Assembly (NCBI RefSeq): GCF_013359755.1
Contig: NZ_JABMCJ010000093.1
Coordinates: 62,001-126,000 of the forward strand
Reading direction: 5' to 3'
DNA: 64,000 bases
Source: Tardiphaga robiniae
GTDB lineage: Bacteria > Pseudomonadota > Alphaproteobacteria > Rhizobiales > Xanthobacteraceae
Shown piece after piece: positions 8,418 through 17,198 of the stretch. A program made the position numbers and the translations under genes. Numbering within the stretch: position 1 is the first letter of the stretch; each line of letters starts with the position of its first letter. The notes beneath the pieces are model-generated. The model was not told where the DNA came from and made no database searches. It worked only from the letters and a program-made list of their open reading frames with translations.

Positions 8418-8491
8418 CGGGCTGCCTCGGATTGACGGAGACCCGCTTCAATCACATCAGGGGCAGGGCAACAATGCCCCGCATGCCGCAA

Positions 8492-9850
8492 TTAGCCTGC
8501 GTTGAGGCGCACGCCGGCGCGGAGAAATTTCTGCGGGTCGACGGCCTCGCCGTCAATCCGGGTTTCATAGTGCAGATGCGGACCGGTGGAGCGGCCGGTC
8601 GAGCCCACTTGGCCGATTACCTGGCCGATCTTGATGACATCACCGACCTTGACGTTGATCACGGACATATGGCCGTAGCGGGTCGACAATCCGTTGCCAT
8701 GGTCGATCTCGACCATGCGGCCGTAGCCGCCGGCATAGGCCGCGGAAACGACACGCCCGTTGGCCGTGGCGCGGATCGGGTCGCCCGTGGCGCCGCGGAA
8801 GTCGAGGCCCGTATGCATTGCGGGGCGGCCGAGGAACGGATCGCTGCGCACGCCGAAGCCCGAAGTGAATTCGACTTCGCCGACGACCGGCTTGCGATAG
8901 GGCACCAGCGCCATCGTCCGGTTGAGCTTGTCCATTTGCGCGCGGGTCACGTGGATGCGGTAGAGTTGGCGTTCGAACGGATCCGCGCTTGAAGATAGCT
9001 TGACCGGCACAAACGGGCCGCCCATGGGCGCGCGCGGTGTGGCGGATTCGAGTTTCGCCATATTGAGCCCGAGGTCCGAGATCGCGCCACGCATGCGGCG
9101 AACCTTGGAGTCCATGGATTCTTCAGCCGCGGCGAGTGTCGCAATCTGGCGGCTCTCGACCTGATCGAGCGAGGCCTGCAGGCGACCGATCACATTGTCG
9201 ACGCCGCCGAGTTTGGCGAACTGGTTGGGTTGCTGGGCGGTGAGCGCAGGCGTGCGGGACTCAAGCCGCGCTTCGCGGTCCGGCGGCGCCACGAAGGTCA
9301 CCGTGTCGCTGATCGGCGACGGCTTGGGGATCGATGTCGTCGGCTCGATCGCGGCTCCACGGGCCGGCGGCTTGCCGATCGAACCTGTAACAGACAGATC
9401 GGGCATGGCGCCGAGCGCCGTGGCGCGCGATTCCAGCGTGGTCTGCCGGCGCATGACCTGATCGAGCTTCTGGTCGAACTGTTCCTGGTCCAGCATCTGG
9501 CGGCTGGTGGTGCGGTCGATCTTTGCGCGGAGTTCGGCGATGCGATCTTCGTAGGCATATTGCATGTCTGCCTGGCGCGCGATGAGCTTGGTCAGCACGT
9601 CGTCGCGAAAGGCAAAGTAAGTGGCTGTGGCCGCAGACCATGCTCCCAGCACGGTCACTGTGCCGACGACGATCCAGAACACCACAGGTCCGATGCGAAC
9701 CTGCTTGCCGCCATGAGCAATCGTATAGTCGCTTTGACTGGCTTTGGAGGCGGGCACCTTGACCGGCCCGACGCGGCGCGCCTGTGGCCGTCCATGGTCG
9801 TGTGCGTGGTGCTGAGGGTACTCGGCATATTGGGTAGGGCGGTTCGACAT
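8492..9850 (-). CDS. Membrane-anchored M23 (LytM-type) peptidoglycan endopeptidase
   Basis: A 452-residue protein. A His/Pro/Arg-rich cytoplasmic N-terminus (1-54) is followed by one transmembrane helix (about 55-80), a periplasmic coiled-coil region (about 82-135 and 235-290), and a C-terminal M23 peptidase domain. The zinc-site motifs are intact (GLDF preceded by H, and HLHYE near the end), so unlike EnvC or NlpD it should be an active D,D-endopeptidase that cuts peptidoglycan cross-links. I chose ATG 9850 because AGGAG sits 6 bases upstream; an upstream alternative would add 60 hydrophilic residues without a ribosome site. Its neighbours give no operon clue. The likely role is cell-wall remodelling or division. 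Confidence 0.88.
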   Translation of the reverse strand: MSNRPTQYAEYPQHHAHDHGRPQARRVGPVKVPASKASQSDYTIAHGGKQVRIGPVVFWIVVGTVTVLGAWSAATATYFAFRDDVLTKLIARQADMQYAYEDRIAELRAKIDRTTSRQMLDQEQFDQKLDQVMRRQTTLESRATALGAMPDLSVTGSIGKPPARGAAIEPTTSIPKPSPISDTVTFVAPPDREARLESRTPALTAQQPNQFAKLGGVDNVIGRLQASLDQVESRQIATLAAAEESMDSKVRRMRGAISDLGLNMAKLESATPRAPMGGPFVPVKLSSSADPFERQLYRIHVTRAQMDKLNRTMALVPYRKPVVGEVEFTSGFGVRSDPFLGRPAMHTGLDFRGATGDPIRATANGRVVSAAYAGGYGRMVEIDHGNGLSTRYGHMSVINVKVGDVIKIGQVIGQVGSTGRSTGPHLHYETRIDGEAVDPQKFLRAGVRLNAG

Positions 9851-9941
9851 CAGCACTCCTGATGCCAGCCGGAGACTCGTCGGCTGGCTCAACGGAGGCG
9901 ATTTGAGCCCTTCATGGTTAATTTTGAGCAAATGACATTGA

Positions 9942-10736
9942 TCAAATCCGACGTGCCTCTTCGAGCACTGCGTCTGCGTGTCCGTCCACTTTGACGCCGT
10001 GCCAGATCTTCGCGACGTTGCCTTTTGCATCGATCAAAACCGTGGTGCGAAGAACGCCTTCGAAGGTCTTGCCGTACATGGATTTCTCGCCCCAGGCGCC
10101 ATAGGCTTTCAGCATCGATTGTGTCGCATCCGACAGCAGCGGAACTCCCAGCGCGAACTTGTCGCGGAACGACTCCTGAGCCTTTAGCGGGTCGGCCGAG
10201 ACGCCAAGCACGGCGGCGTTGGCTGCCTGAAAGTCGGCGGACAGGCGGGTGAAGTCGATGGCTTCCTTGGTGCAGCCCGGAGTGCTGGCGCGGGGGTAGA
10301 AGAAGATCACCAGCTTCTGGCCAGCATAGTCCGACAGCGAGACCGTGGCGCCGCCGTCACGGGGCAACTGGAAGGCCGGAGCCTTGGCCCCCTCGGCAGC
10401 GACACGAGGCGCCGGTGCGATTTTCTCGCGAGTTGCTTTCGGTGCCTCCACGGAGGGCGGCGCAGGCTTCGTAACTGCTTTGGGCGACGCCTTCGCGGCG
10501 ATCGTCTTAGTCGCTGGAGCCTTTTTGGCGACAGGAGCCTTCGCGACGTTGGCGGCTGGCTTGGCTAGCGCCTTGGACACGGCTTTCGCCACAGGCTTGG
10601 CTTGCTTGGCGGCAGCCTTTTTGGCTGGGGACTTTGTCGCAGCCTTGGCAGGCTTCTTCGCCTTCGAGGGAGAAGCAGTCTTGGCCGTTTTCTTGGCGGC
10701 GGCCTTGGCGGGTTTCTTGCTGGCTTTCTTGGCCAT
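9942..10736 (-). CDS. bcp: Bcp-type peroxiredoxin with histone-H1-like N-terminal tail
   Basis: A 264-residue protein with two distinct parts. Residues 1 to about 112 are a low-complexity Ala/Lys/Pro tail with many PAKKA/AAKK-type repeats, resembling eukaryotic histone H1 tails. Residues from about 113 are a thioredoxin-fold peroxiredoxin of the Bcp/PrxQ class (APAFQLPRDGG, FFYPRASTPGCTKEAIDF, GVSADPLKAQESFRDKF). The peroxidatic cysteine is Cys155 in TPGCT. The second cysteine found five residues later in two-Cys Bcp enzymes is replaced (TKEAI), so it should act as a one-Cys enzyme. It reduces peroxides with thioredoxin or a similar donor. The basic tail probably binds DNA or another polyanion and may hold the enzyme at the nucleoid; that is inference. 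AAGGAA precedes ATG 10736. Confidence 0.88.
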   Translation of the reverse strand: MAKKASKKPAKAAAKKTAKTASPSKAKKPAKAATKSPAKKAAAKQAKPVAKAVSKALAKPAANVAKAPVAKKAPATKTIAAKASPKAVTKPAPPSVEAPKATREKIAPAPRVAAEGAKAPAFQLPRDGGATVSLSDYAGQKLVIFFYPRASTPGCTKEAIDFTRLSADFQAANAAVLGVSADPLKAQESFRDKFALGVPLLSDATQSMLKAYGAWGEKSMYGKTFEGVLRTTVLIDAKGNVAKIWHGVKVDGHADAVLEEARRI

Positions 10737-10756
10737 GGATGTTCCTTTCTTCGCGT

Positions 10757-10897
10757 TCAGCGGTTCAATTGAGCGGCGCGCCCGACGAGGCGCTTGGTCG
10801 CAGTTTTCAGCTTCTGTCCGGCTTTCGCGCCCGATGCGTTTTCTGCCACTGTACAGATGGCCCGTTTCGAGGGATTCTTGCGCGATTTCTTGGACAT
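10757..10897 (-). CDS. Small basic protein, 46 aa, unknown function
   Basis: A 46-residue, strongly basic open frame starting MSKKSRKNPSKRAICTVAE. It has a good ribosome site (AAGGAAGG) 4-5 bases before ATG 10897 and ends 20 bases before the basic-tailed peroxiredoxin on the same strand, so the two are probably cotranscribed. It has one cysteine and no signal peptide or membrane segment. Composition (Lys, Arg, Ala, Ser) suggests a nucleic-acid-binding role. I do not recognise a named family. Confidence 0.6.
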   Translation of the reverse strand: MSKKSRKNPSKRAICTVAENASGAKAGQKLKTATKRLVGRAAQLNR

Positions 10898-11113
10898 ACG
10901 CCTTCCTTTCGTCGCTTTCGGCGGCTCAGTGTGATGACATTGCAAAGCACCGGCGACCGGGCGGCGGCACGTTGCAGTGCAAATGCGCTGGCCCAAATAT
11001 GCTGGTCTCGGAGTATGGTTACAAAGGATTCGACGCAACACACGTTCCGTGCGCCATAGGGGCGCCGCAACGACCGCACGACGAGTTATAATTCAAACCG
11101 AGGATTGGCAGCG

Positions 11114-14100
11114 ATGCCGGCAGAAAAGCGCTCGTCGGTTGTCGATGCGCGAAGGGCCGGTGACGATCATTCTCATAGTCAGCGCCAGCACCGAGAGGCA
11201 ATGGCCAGAAATAAGCCGCCACAAGCGTATCGATCGCGCGCCGATGACGAGTCCTTGCAATGGGATGATGCCGATTGGGATCATCAGCATGACGAGGCCG
11301 GGCATCACCGTGCACGCCGCTTGCTGTCCAAGAAAGATAGTGGCTGGCACCGTTTCGGCGATCGGCTGGTTGCGGTTCGCGATTGGCTGTTCGGCGGTCG
11401 ATGGGTCAAGCGGATCGCGGCTGTTCTCGGCATCCTTCTGATTATTTTTGGCGTTTGCTTTGGCGCCTTGTGGGTCCGGCTGGGCGCAGGCCCGATCAAT
11501 TTCGACATGGCCACACCGTGGCTGGTCGAGGCGATCCAGGACAATATCGGGCAGGGTAATACGGTCGAAGTTGGCGGCACGCAGATCGAACGCGCCGGGC
11601 GGGTCCGGATGGCTGTGCGAATCCGCGACATCGTCGTCCGCGATCGTGATCACGCCGTCGTGGCCAGTGCTCCGAAAGCCGAAGTCCGGCTCTCCGCTGC
11701 TGCCATGATGATGGGCCGCTTGCGCGCCGAAAGCCTCAACCTGGTCGATGTCGTGCTGGCTGTGCGCATTACGCCGGATGGGCAGGTGACCGTGTCGACC
11801 GGCGAGAATGCTCGCCCGATCGCGACGGGTGTCGCATCGCCGCGCACACCAGGGTCGTGGCTCGGTCCGGGCCGACAACCGGAACTCACTTTCCCGCGGC
11901 AGCCGCAGCCGCCGGTGGTCCAGATTCCGCAGCCCCCTGCTGACAAGCGCGAGGCCTCCACCGGCTTGCTTGCGGGTCTCGATTGGCTCGACAGCCTGAC
12001 CCTGTCGGGCCTCGACGGACAGAACCTCAACGAGATCGGCCTGAAGAACGGCAAGCTGGTGGTTGATGACCAGCAGCGCGGCAATACGTGGGACTTCAAC
12101 AATATCAGCCTGACCCTGCGCCGACCGAGCGGCGGCGGCGTCATGATGACAGTGGGTGAAGGCGGCAAGGCCCCATGGACACTCGGCGTCACGGTCGGCG
12201 CGCCAGCCAATGGCGTGCGTGCGGTCAGTCTGCGCGCCGACAAGGTCTCGACCCGGAATATCCTGCTCGCGCTGCGCATGAAGGATCTGACTTACAGCGC
12301 CGATCTGCCGCTGACCGGTGAGTTGAGGGGCGAAATCGGGCGCGACGGCCTCCCGACCTATTTCCGCGGCAAGCTCACTGCAGGCGCCGGCAACATCATC
12401 GATAACGACACGCCGGATTATCCGATGCCGATCGATCAGGCGGAGCTGAGCGTCGAGTGGGATGCCGGCCGCCGTGTGCTGCTGGCGCCGTTCAAGTTCG
12501 TGTCCGGCGAGAACCGCATCACTTCGCTTGCCCATGTCGAGCCACCCAATGGCGCGACCGACTCGTGGCAGGCAGGGATCAGCGGCGGCACCATCGTATT
12601 GGGTGGAGCTCCGGGTGAAGCGCCGCTGATCTTCAACAGCATCGACATTGGCTTGCGTTTCGATTCCGACAACCGCCGGGTTTTGCTGACGCGGGCGAAT
12701 ATCAGCAACGGCGAGATCGGCGTCGCCGGCACAGGCAGTATTGACTACGCCGGCGAGCCGCGCATGACCCTCGGCTTTGCGGGAACGCCGATGTCCGCCT
12801 CGGCGCTCAAGCGCATGTGGCCGATCCTGATTGTGCCGGAAGTGCGCGAATGGGTTACCGAACGCATCGAGGGCGGACAGCTTCAGAGCATCGAGATCGG
12901 GGTCAATTCGCCAACCAAGAACCTGACACGGCGCGGGCCGCCAATCCCCGATGAGGGGCTGTCGGTGAAGATCCTCGCCAATGGGGTGGCGCTACGTCCG
13001 GTGGATGGCATGCCGGTGATCCGCGACGGCGATCTGCGCGCGCGCGTCACAGGACGGACCGCGACCGTGACCATCGGTCAGGCGAACTCCGAGACCGCGG
13101 GCGGACGCAAGCTCAATCTCAGCGATATCGTGTTCGAAGTTCCGGACATGGCGCCGAAGCCATCGCCAGCTCGCGTGCGTTTCAAACTGGAGGGACCGGT
13201 GGCGGCCGTGGCCGATGTCCTCAACTCCAACCGTCTGAGCGAAGTCACCGGCAACATGCTCGACCCGGCGACCACCAAGGGCAATGTGACCGCGCAGGTC
13301 GCCATGGGCATGCCGATCCAGCACGAACTGACCAAGGCCGATACGACCTACAACATCACCGCGGATCTGACGGCATTTTCCGCCGACAAGCTGGTGATGA
13401 ATCAGAAGCTCGAAGCCAATTCGCTGAAGGTCACAGCGAACAATCAGGGCTATCAGGTCAAGGGTGACGTCAAGATCAACGGGCAGGCGGCATCGCTCGA
13501 CTATCGCAAGCCAACCGATGGCGATGCCGATGTGCGTCTCAACGCGACGCTCGACGATGCAAGCCGCGCGCGGCTCGGTGTGGACCTCGGACCGGCGGTG
13601 GTCGGCAATCTCCCGATCAAGGTTGTCGGCAAGATCGGCTCCGGGGACCGTGACAGCAAGCTCGGGGTCGACGCCGATCTGACGCCGTTGAAGCTCGACA
13701 ACATCCTGCCGGGCTGGATGAAGCTGCCCGGCAAGAGCGCTCGCGCTGTCTTCAACGTCGTGAAGAAGGGCGACACAACCCGTCTGGAAGATATTGTCGT
13801 CGATGGCGGTGGGGCTTCGATCAAGGGCTCCGTCGAAGTCGATCAGAACGGTGACCTCGTCGGTGTGAACTTCCCGACCTATTCGCCGTCCGAGGGCGAC
13901 AAGACGTCGTTGAAGGCAGACCGTGGTCCGGATGGCGTATTGAAAGTCACGATGCGTGGCGACGTGTTCGACGGCCGCGGCTTCCTGAAATCGGCGATTT
14001 CCGGCAAGGATGGGGATCCCAAGAGCAAAACCAAGTCGGTCGACTTCGATATTGATGTGAAGCTCGGCGCCGTTGCCGGTTACTACGGCGAGGCGGTTCG

Positions 14101-14842
14101 CAGCGTCGATGCCAAGATTTCGCGGCGCAACGGCACGATCCAGAAATTCTCCCTGAGCGGAAAGCTCGGACGCGACACACCGCTGACGGGCGACATGCGC
14201 GGGCGCTCCCAGGGGGCCGGCCGTGACGTCATCTATATCGAGACCAACGATGCCGGCGCCTTCCTGCGCGCGACCGACACCTATTCCAAGATGTCGGGGG
14301 GCCAGCTCGCATTGGCAATGGATCCGCCCTCATCGGACACCCGCGCCAAGGAAGGACTGATCAACATCCGCGACTTCAACGTCAAGGGTGAGGCGCAACT
14401 GGCCAGTGTTGCCGGAGGCGGGCAGAACGCGGCGCAGAGCAGCGTCGCGTTCTCGCGGTTGCGTGCCGAGTTCACGCGGCAGAACGGCCAGCTCACCATT
14501 CGGGATGGCGTCGTCAAAGGCCCGACCGTCGGCGCGACCATCGAAGGCAGCATCGATTACCCGCTCAACCAGGTTCGGATGAGCGGCACCTTTGTGCCGA
14601 TGTATGGACTGAACAACATGTTCGGCCAGATTCCGATCGTCGGACTGTTTCTCGGCGGCGGCAGCAATGAAGGCCTGATCGGCGTCACTTACGAAGTCGT
14701 CGGTACGCCCGGTGCGCCGGTGCTGCGCGTCAATCCGATCTCGGCCATGGCACCGGGCGTGTTCCGCAAGATCTTCGAATTCGGCACCGGCAAGCAGAAC
14801 AATTCGGTCGAATTCCCGAACCAGAACAACAACAGCAACTAA
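11114..14842 (+). CDS. Large AsmA-like / DUF3971 (YhdP-type) envelope protein
   Basis: A protein of about 1242 residues. A hydrophilic His/Asp/Arg-rich cytoplasmic N-terminus (1-97) is followed by one transmembrane helix (about 98-122, AAVLGILLIIFGVCFGALWV). A very long periplasmic part then consists of repeating beta-rich segments typical of AsmA/YhdP proteins, with the DUF3971 part in the middle and an AsmA-like C-terminal domain ending in a short Asn-rich tail (NQNNNSN). The family forms bridge-like tubes thought to carry phospholipids between the inner and outer membranes. The near-C-terminal segment SMSGTFVPMYGLNNMFGQIP-like (about 1160-1185) matches the conserved end of the family. ATG 11114 is preferred over the TTG nine bases earlier because GAGGA lies 9 bases upstream. 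It stands alone, downstream of the divergent basic-protein gene. Confidence 0.85.
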   Translation: MPAEKRSSVVDARRAGDDHSHSQRQHREAMARNKPPQAYRSRADDESLQWDDADWDHQHDEAGHHRARRLLSKKDSGWHRFGDRLVAVRDWLFGGRWVKRIAAVLGILLIIFGVCFGALWVRLGAGPINFDMATPWLVEAIQDNIGQGNTVEVGGTQIERAGRVRMAVRIRDIVVRDRDHAVVASAPKAEVRLSAAAMMMGRLRAESLNLVDVVLAVRITPDGQVTVSTGENARPIATGVASPRTPGSWLGPGRQPELTFPRQPQPPVVQIPQPPADKREASTGLLAGLDWLDSLTLSGLDGQNLNEIGLKNGKLVVDDQQRGNTWDFNNISLTLRRPSGGGVMMTVGEGGKAPWTLGVTVGAPANGVRAVSLRADKVSTRNILLALRMKDLTYSADLPLTGELRGEIGRDGLPTYFRGKLTAGAGNIIDNDTPDYPMPIDQAELSVEWDAGRRVLLAPFKFVSGENRITSLAHVEPPNGATDSWQAGISGGTIVLGGAPGEAPLIFNSIDIGLRFDSDNRRVLLTRANISNGEIGVAGTGSIDYAGEPRMTLGFAGTPMSASALKRMWPILIVPEVREWVTERIEGGQLQSIEIGVNSPTKNLTRRGPPIPDEGLSVKILANGVALRPVDGMPVIRDGDLRARVTGRTATVTIGQANSETAGGRKLNLSDIVFEVPDMAPKPSPARVRFKLEGPVAAVADVLNSNRLSEVTGNMLDPATTKGNVTAQVAMGMPIQHELTKADTTYNITADLTAFSADKLVMNQKLEANSLKVTANNQGYQVKGDVKINGQAASLDYRKPTDGDADVRLNATLDDASRARLGVDLGPAVVGNLPIKVVGKIGSGDRDSKLGVDADLTPLKLDNILPGWMKLPGKSARAVFNVVKKGDTTRLEDIVVDGGGASIKGSVEVDQNGDLVGVNFPTYSPSEGDKTSLKADRGPDGVLKVTMRGDVFDGRGFLKSAISGKDGDPKSKTKSVDFDIDVKLGAVAGYYGEAVRSVDAKISRRNGTIQKFSLSGKLGRDTPLTGDMRGRSQGAGRDVIYIETNDAGAFLRATDTYSKMSGGQLALAMDPPSSDTRAKEGLINIRDFNVKGEAQLASVAGGGQNAAQSSVAFSRLRAEFTRQNGQLTIRDGVVKGPTVGATIEGSIDYPLNQVRMSGTFVPMYGLNNMFGQIPIVGLFLGGGSNEGLIGVTYEVVGTPGAPVLRVNPISAMAPGVFRKIFEFGTGKQNNSVEFPNQNNNSN

Positions 14843-14887
14843 CGACGTCTGTGGCTCAAGCGCAGCGCTCGCCGCATCGTGCGGGGC

Positions 14888-15643
14888 TTAGCTTGACGCG
14901 AGTTCGGATGCGAATCTCTGTATCAGCTTCTGGATGATGGCTGCCGTTTCGGGACGCCGTGTCAGGCAGCGCGACGTCGGACCGGCAACCACGAGCGACA
15001 ACCGGCGATGTTGCACCGGCAAGGGCACGGCGACGCCCGCGAGGTCGGCGATATATTCCGATGAACTTTGCTGATAGCCGCGCTCGGCCGCCTCTCTGAG
15101 TTCGTCCTCGATCGCCTCTGCCGTTGTCGGTGTCGTGTGGGAGAAGGCTTCGAACTTGATCTTGCGATAGATCGCCTTGCGTTCCTCGGGCGAATGCTGC
15201 TCGAGAATGGCGCGGCCCACCGAACTCGCATGGACCGGAACGCGGTCGCCTATCTGCGCGAAGTAGCGCACCGAATGCGTGGACTCGACGACATCCAGGA
15301 AGATTGCTGACGTTCCGGCGAGGGCGGCGACGCCGGTCGTTTCGCCGGTCTGGTCGGCAATTTCGGTCACCAGCGCATGGGCCGCGTCCGGGAGCGGCTC
15401 GGCATCTGCGACAGCGCGGGCAAGCATTAGCCAGCGGGGGCTGGGATAGTAGCCGTTGCGCGCACGGGGCTCATAGAGCCAGCCCTTGTCGGCGATGGTG
15501 CCGACGAGATTGAACGTGCTGGAGCGCGGCCAGCCGAGGTCGTCCGAAATTTCGGCGAGCGTTGCGGGGCGTTTGCGCCGGGCGAAATACTCCATCAATT
15601 CAAGGACGTTGGCAGCTTGTCTGACCAGCATTGGAAATCTCAT
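14888..15643 (-). CDS. IclR-family transcriptional regulator
   Basis: A 251-residue IclR regulator. A winged helix-turn-helix occupies about residues 8-65 (RKRPATLAEISDDLGWPRSS, then TFNLVGTIADKGWL) and the GAF-like effector domain spans about 80-250 (GETTGVAALAG, VPVHASSVGRAILEQHSPEE, SSSEYIADLAGVAVPLP). I chose ATG 15643, where AAGGA lies just upstream; upstream in-frame starts lack a site. It is divergent from the amino-acid-type ABC receptor at 15870, and the AT-rich gap between them holds repeated ATTCACGT boxes. It probably controls that receptor and the following SDR gene. The effector is unknown. Confidence 0.9.
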   Translation of the reverse strand: MRFPMLVRQAANVLELMEYFARRKRPATLAEISDDLGWPRSSTFNLVGTIADKGWLYEPRARNGYYPSPRWLMLARAVADAEPLPDAAHALVTEIADQTGETTGVAALAGTSAIFLDVVESTHSVRYFAQIGDRVPVHASSVGRAILEQHSPEERKAIYRKIKFEAFSHTTPTTAEAIEDELREAAERGYQQSSSEYIADLAGVAVPLPVQHRRLSLVVAGPTSRCLTRRPETAAIIQKLIQRFASELASS

Positions 15644-15765
15644 TCTTCCTTGTTGGCACGTCACGCGTCGCGACACGCTTGCGATTCTGCGCGTTCTGGT
15701 TGGCCCCTGTATCGCTGAAACGTCCTTGAAGCCATCCAGATCGGCGGCGGTGGTCTTGACTTACA

Positions 15766-15813
15766 ATTCACGTATAGGTCTTATAAATTCATAAACAAGA
15801 ATTATTCACGTGA
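15766..15813. promoter_or_regulatory. Repeated ATTCACGT boxes in the IclR / ABC-receptor control region
   Basis: ATTCACGT occurs twice on the plus strand, at 15766-15773 and 15804-15811, 38 bp apart. The second copy is part of the palindrome TCACGTGA (15806-15813). The stretch between is unusually AT-rich for this genome (TTATAAATTCATAAAC). It is a reasonable regulator site plus promoter, but not proven. Confidence 0.4.
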
Positions 15814-15869
15814 TTGCCGGGCTGGCGCCTTGCCAGGGGGGATCACGGAATTTGTCAGGGGAGGAATAG

Positions 15870-17093
15870 ATGACCATTCGCAATACTGTTGCCGTGTCAG
15901 CCGTGGCGCTGTCGCTCGGATTGCTGTCCGCGCCGATGGCGTCGGCACAGACGCCGGTGAAGCTTGGCGTTCTCGCCGATATGTCCGGCATCTTCTCGGA
16001 TATCGGCGGCATGGGCTCGTTCGATGCCACCAAGATGGCTGTCGAGGATTTCAACAAGCTTCCGGGCGCCGACAAGTTCAAGGTCGAGGTGATCCAGGGC
16101 GATCCGCAGAACAAGCCGGACATCGCGCGCAACATCGCGCGCAAGTGGTACGAGACCGAAGGCGTCGACGTCCTCGTCGACATTCCGACCAGCGCCACCT
16201 CGCTGGCTGTCGCGCCGCTCACGGCGGAGCTCAACAAGGTCGCGCTGTTCACGGCATCAGGCACGTCGGACCTGACGGGCAAAGCCTGCACGCCGAACTC
16301 GGTGCATTGGACCTATGACACCTGGGCACTGGCGCACGGTACGGCCGACGCCATGACCAAGGCCGGCGGCAAGAGCTGGTTCTTCCTTACTGTCGACTTC
16401 GCGCTGGGCGCTTCGCTAGAGCGTGATGCTACAGCCGTCATCAATGCCAATGGTGGCAAGGTGCTCGGCAGCATCAAGCACCCGACAGACTCGAACGATT
16501 TCGCGTCCTATCTGCTGCAGGCACAGGCCTCCAAGGCCGAGGTCATCGCACTGGCGAATGCCGGCGGCGATACCATCAAGGCGATCAAGCAGGCGTCTGA
16601 ATTCGGTATCGTGCAGGCGGGCCAGAAGCTCGCCGGCATGCTGATGTTCATTTCGGATATCCACTCTCTCGGTCTCAACACGGCGCAGGGCCTGCAGCTC
16701 ACTGAGGGCTTCTACTGGGATCTGAACGAGCAGACCCGCACCTTTGGCGAGCGCTTCGCCAAGCGCAACAACGGTCGCTATCCCAGTATGAACCAGGCCG
16801 GCGCTTATTCGGCGTCGCTCACCTATCTGAAGGCGGTCGCCAAGGTGGGCTCGCCGAAGGATGGCGCGGCGGTCGTCAAGGCGATCCGCGAGATGGGCAC
16901 GTTCGACGATCCGCTGTTCGGCAAGACCACGCTACGTGAGGATGGCCGCGTGCTGCACGACATGTATCTGCTGCAGGTCAAGAAGCCCGCTGAGTCGAAG
17001 AAGCCGTACGATTATTACAATGTTCTGGCGACGATCCCGGCCGACACGGCCTTCCGTCCGCTCAAGGACGGCGGTTGCCCGCTGATCAAGTAA
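15870..17093 (+). CDS. ABC transporter substrate-binding protein (branched-chain amino-acid type)
   Basis: A 407-residue periplasmic receptor of the LivJ/Peripla_BP_6 type. The signal peptide MTIRNTVAVSAVALSLGLLS ends at ASA-QTPVK. The mature protein begins VKLGVLADMSGIFSDIGGMG, the family's ligand-binding opening. Two further family segments are DIPTSATSLAVAPLTAELN and AGGDTIKAIKQASEFG. GGGGAGGAA lies 4 bases before the start. Many receptors in this family bind aromatic or other carboxylates instead of amino acids, which would fit IclR control. No permease or ATPase genes are adjacent, so it must work with components encoded elsewhere. A hairpin terminator follows. Confidence 0.9.
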   Translation: MTIRNTVAVSAVALSLGLLSAPMASAQTPVKLGVLADMSGIFSDIGGMGSFDATKMAVEDFNKLPGADKFKVEVIQGDPQNKPDIARNIARKWYETEGVDVLVDIPTSATSLAVAPLTAELNKVALFTASGTSDLTGKACTPNSVHWTYDTWALAHGTADAMTKAGGKSWFFLTVDFALGASLERDATAVINANGGKVLGSIKHPTDSNDFASYLLQAQASKAEVIALANAGGDTIKAIKQASEFGIVQAGQKLAGMLMFISDIHSLGLNTAQGLQLTEGFYWDLNEQTRTFGERFAKRNNGRYPSMNQAGAYSASLTYLKAVAKVGSPKDGAAVVKAIREMGTFDDPLFGKTTLREDGRVLHDMYLLQVKKPAESKKPYDYYNVLATIPADTAFRPLKDGGCPLIK

Positions 17094-17116
17094 CGGCTGC
17101 AGCAACGAACGATGAG

Positions 17117-17160
17117 AACGCGCAGATGTCGGTGACCCCGCGCTGCGCGTTTTTCTTTTT
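17117..17160 (+). terminator. Intrinsic terminator after the ABC receptor gene
   Basis: AACGCGCAG (17117-17125) pairs perfectly with CTGCGCGTT (17143-17151), followed by TTTTCTTTTT. The 17-base loop is large but the T-tract is strong. It lies before the SDR gene and would limit read-through into it. Confidence 0.7.
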
Positions 17161-17198
17161 CTGAACCGCGATATCAAAACCATCACAAGGACAACAGA

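Noticed and set aside
11093-12535. A 480-codon open frame on the minus strand opposite the AsmA-like gene
   Set aside because: No recognisable domain or credible product; it is the expected antisense shadow of a high-GC coding sequence that has clear family features.
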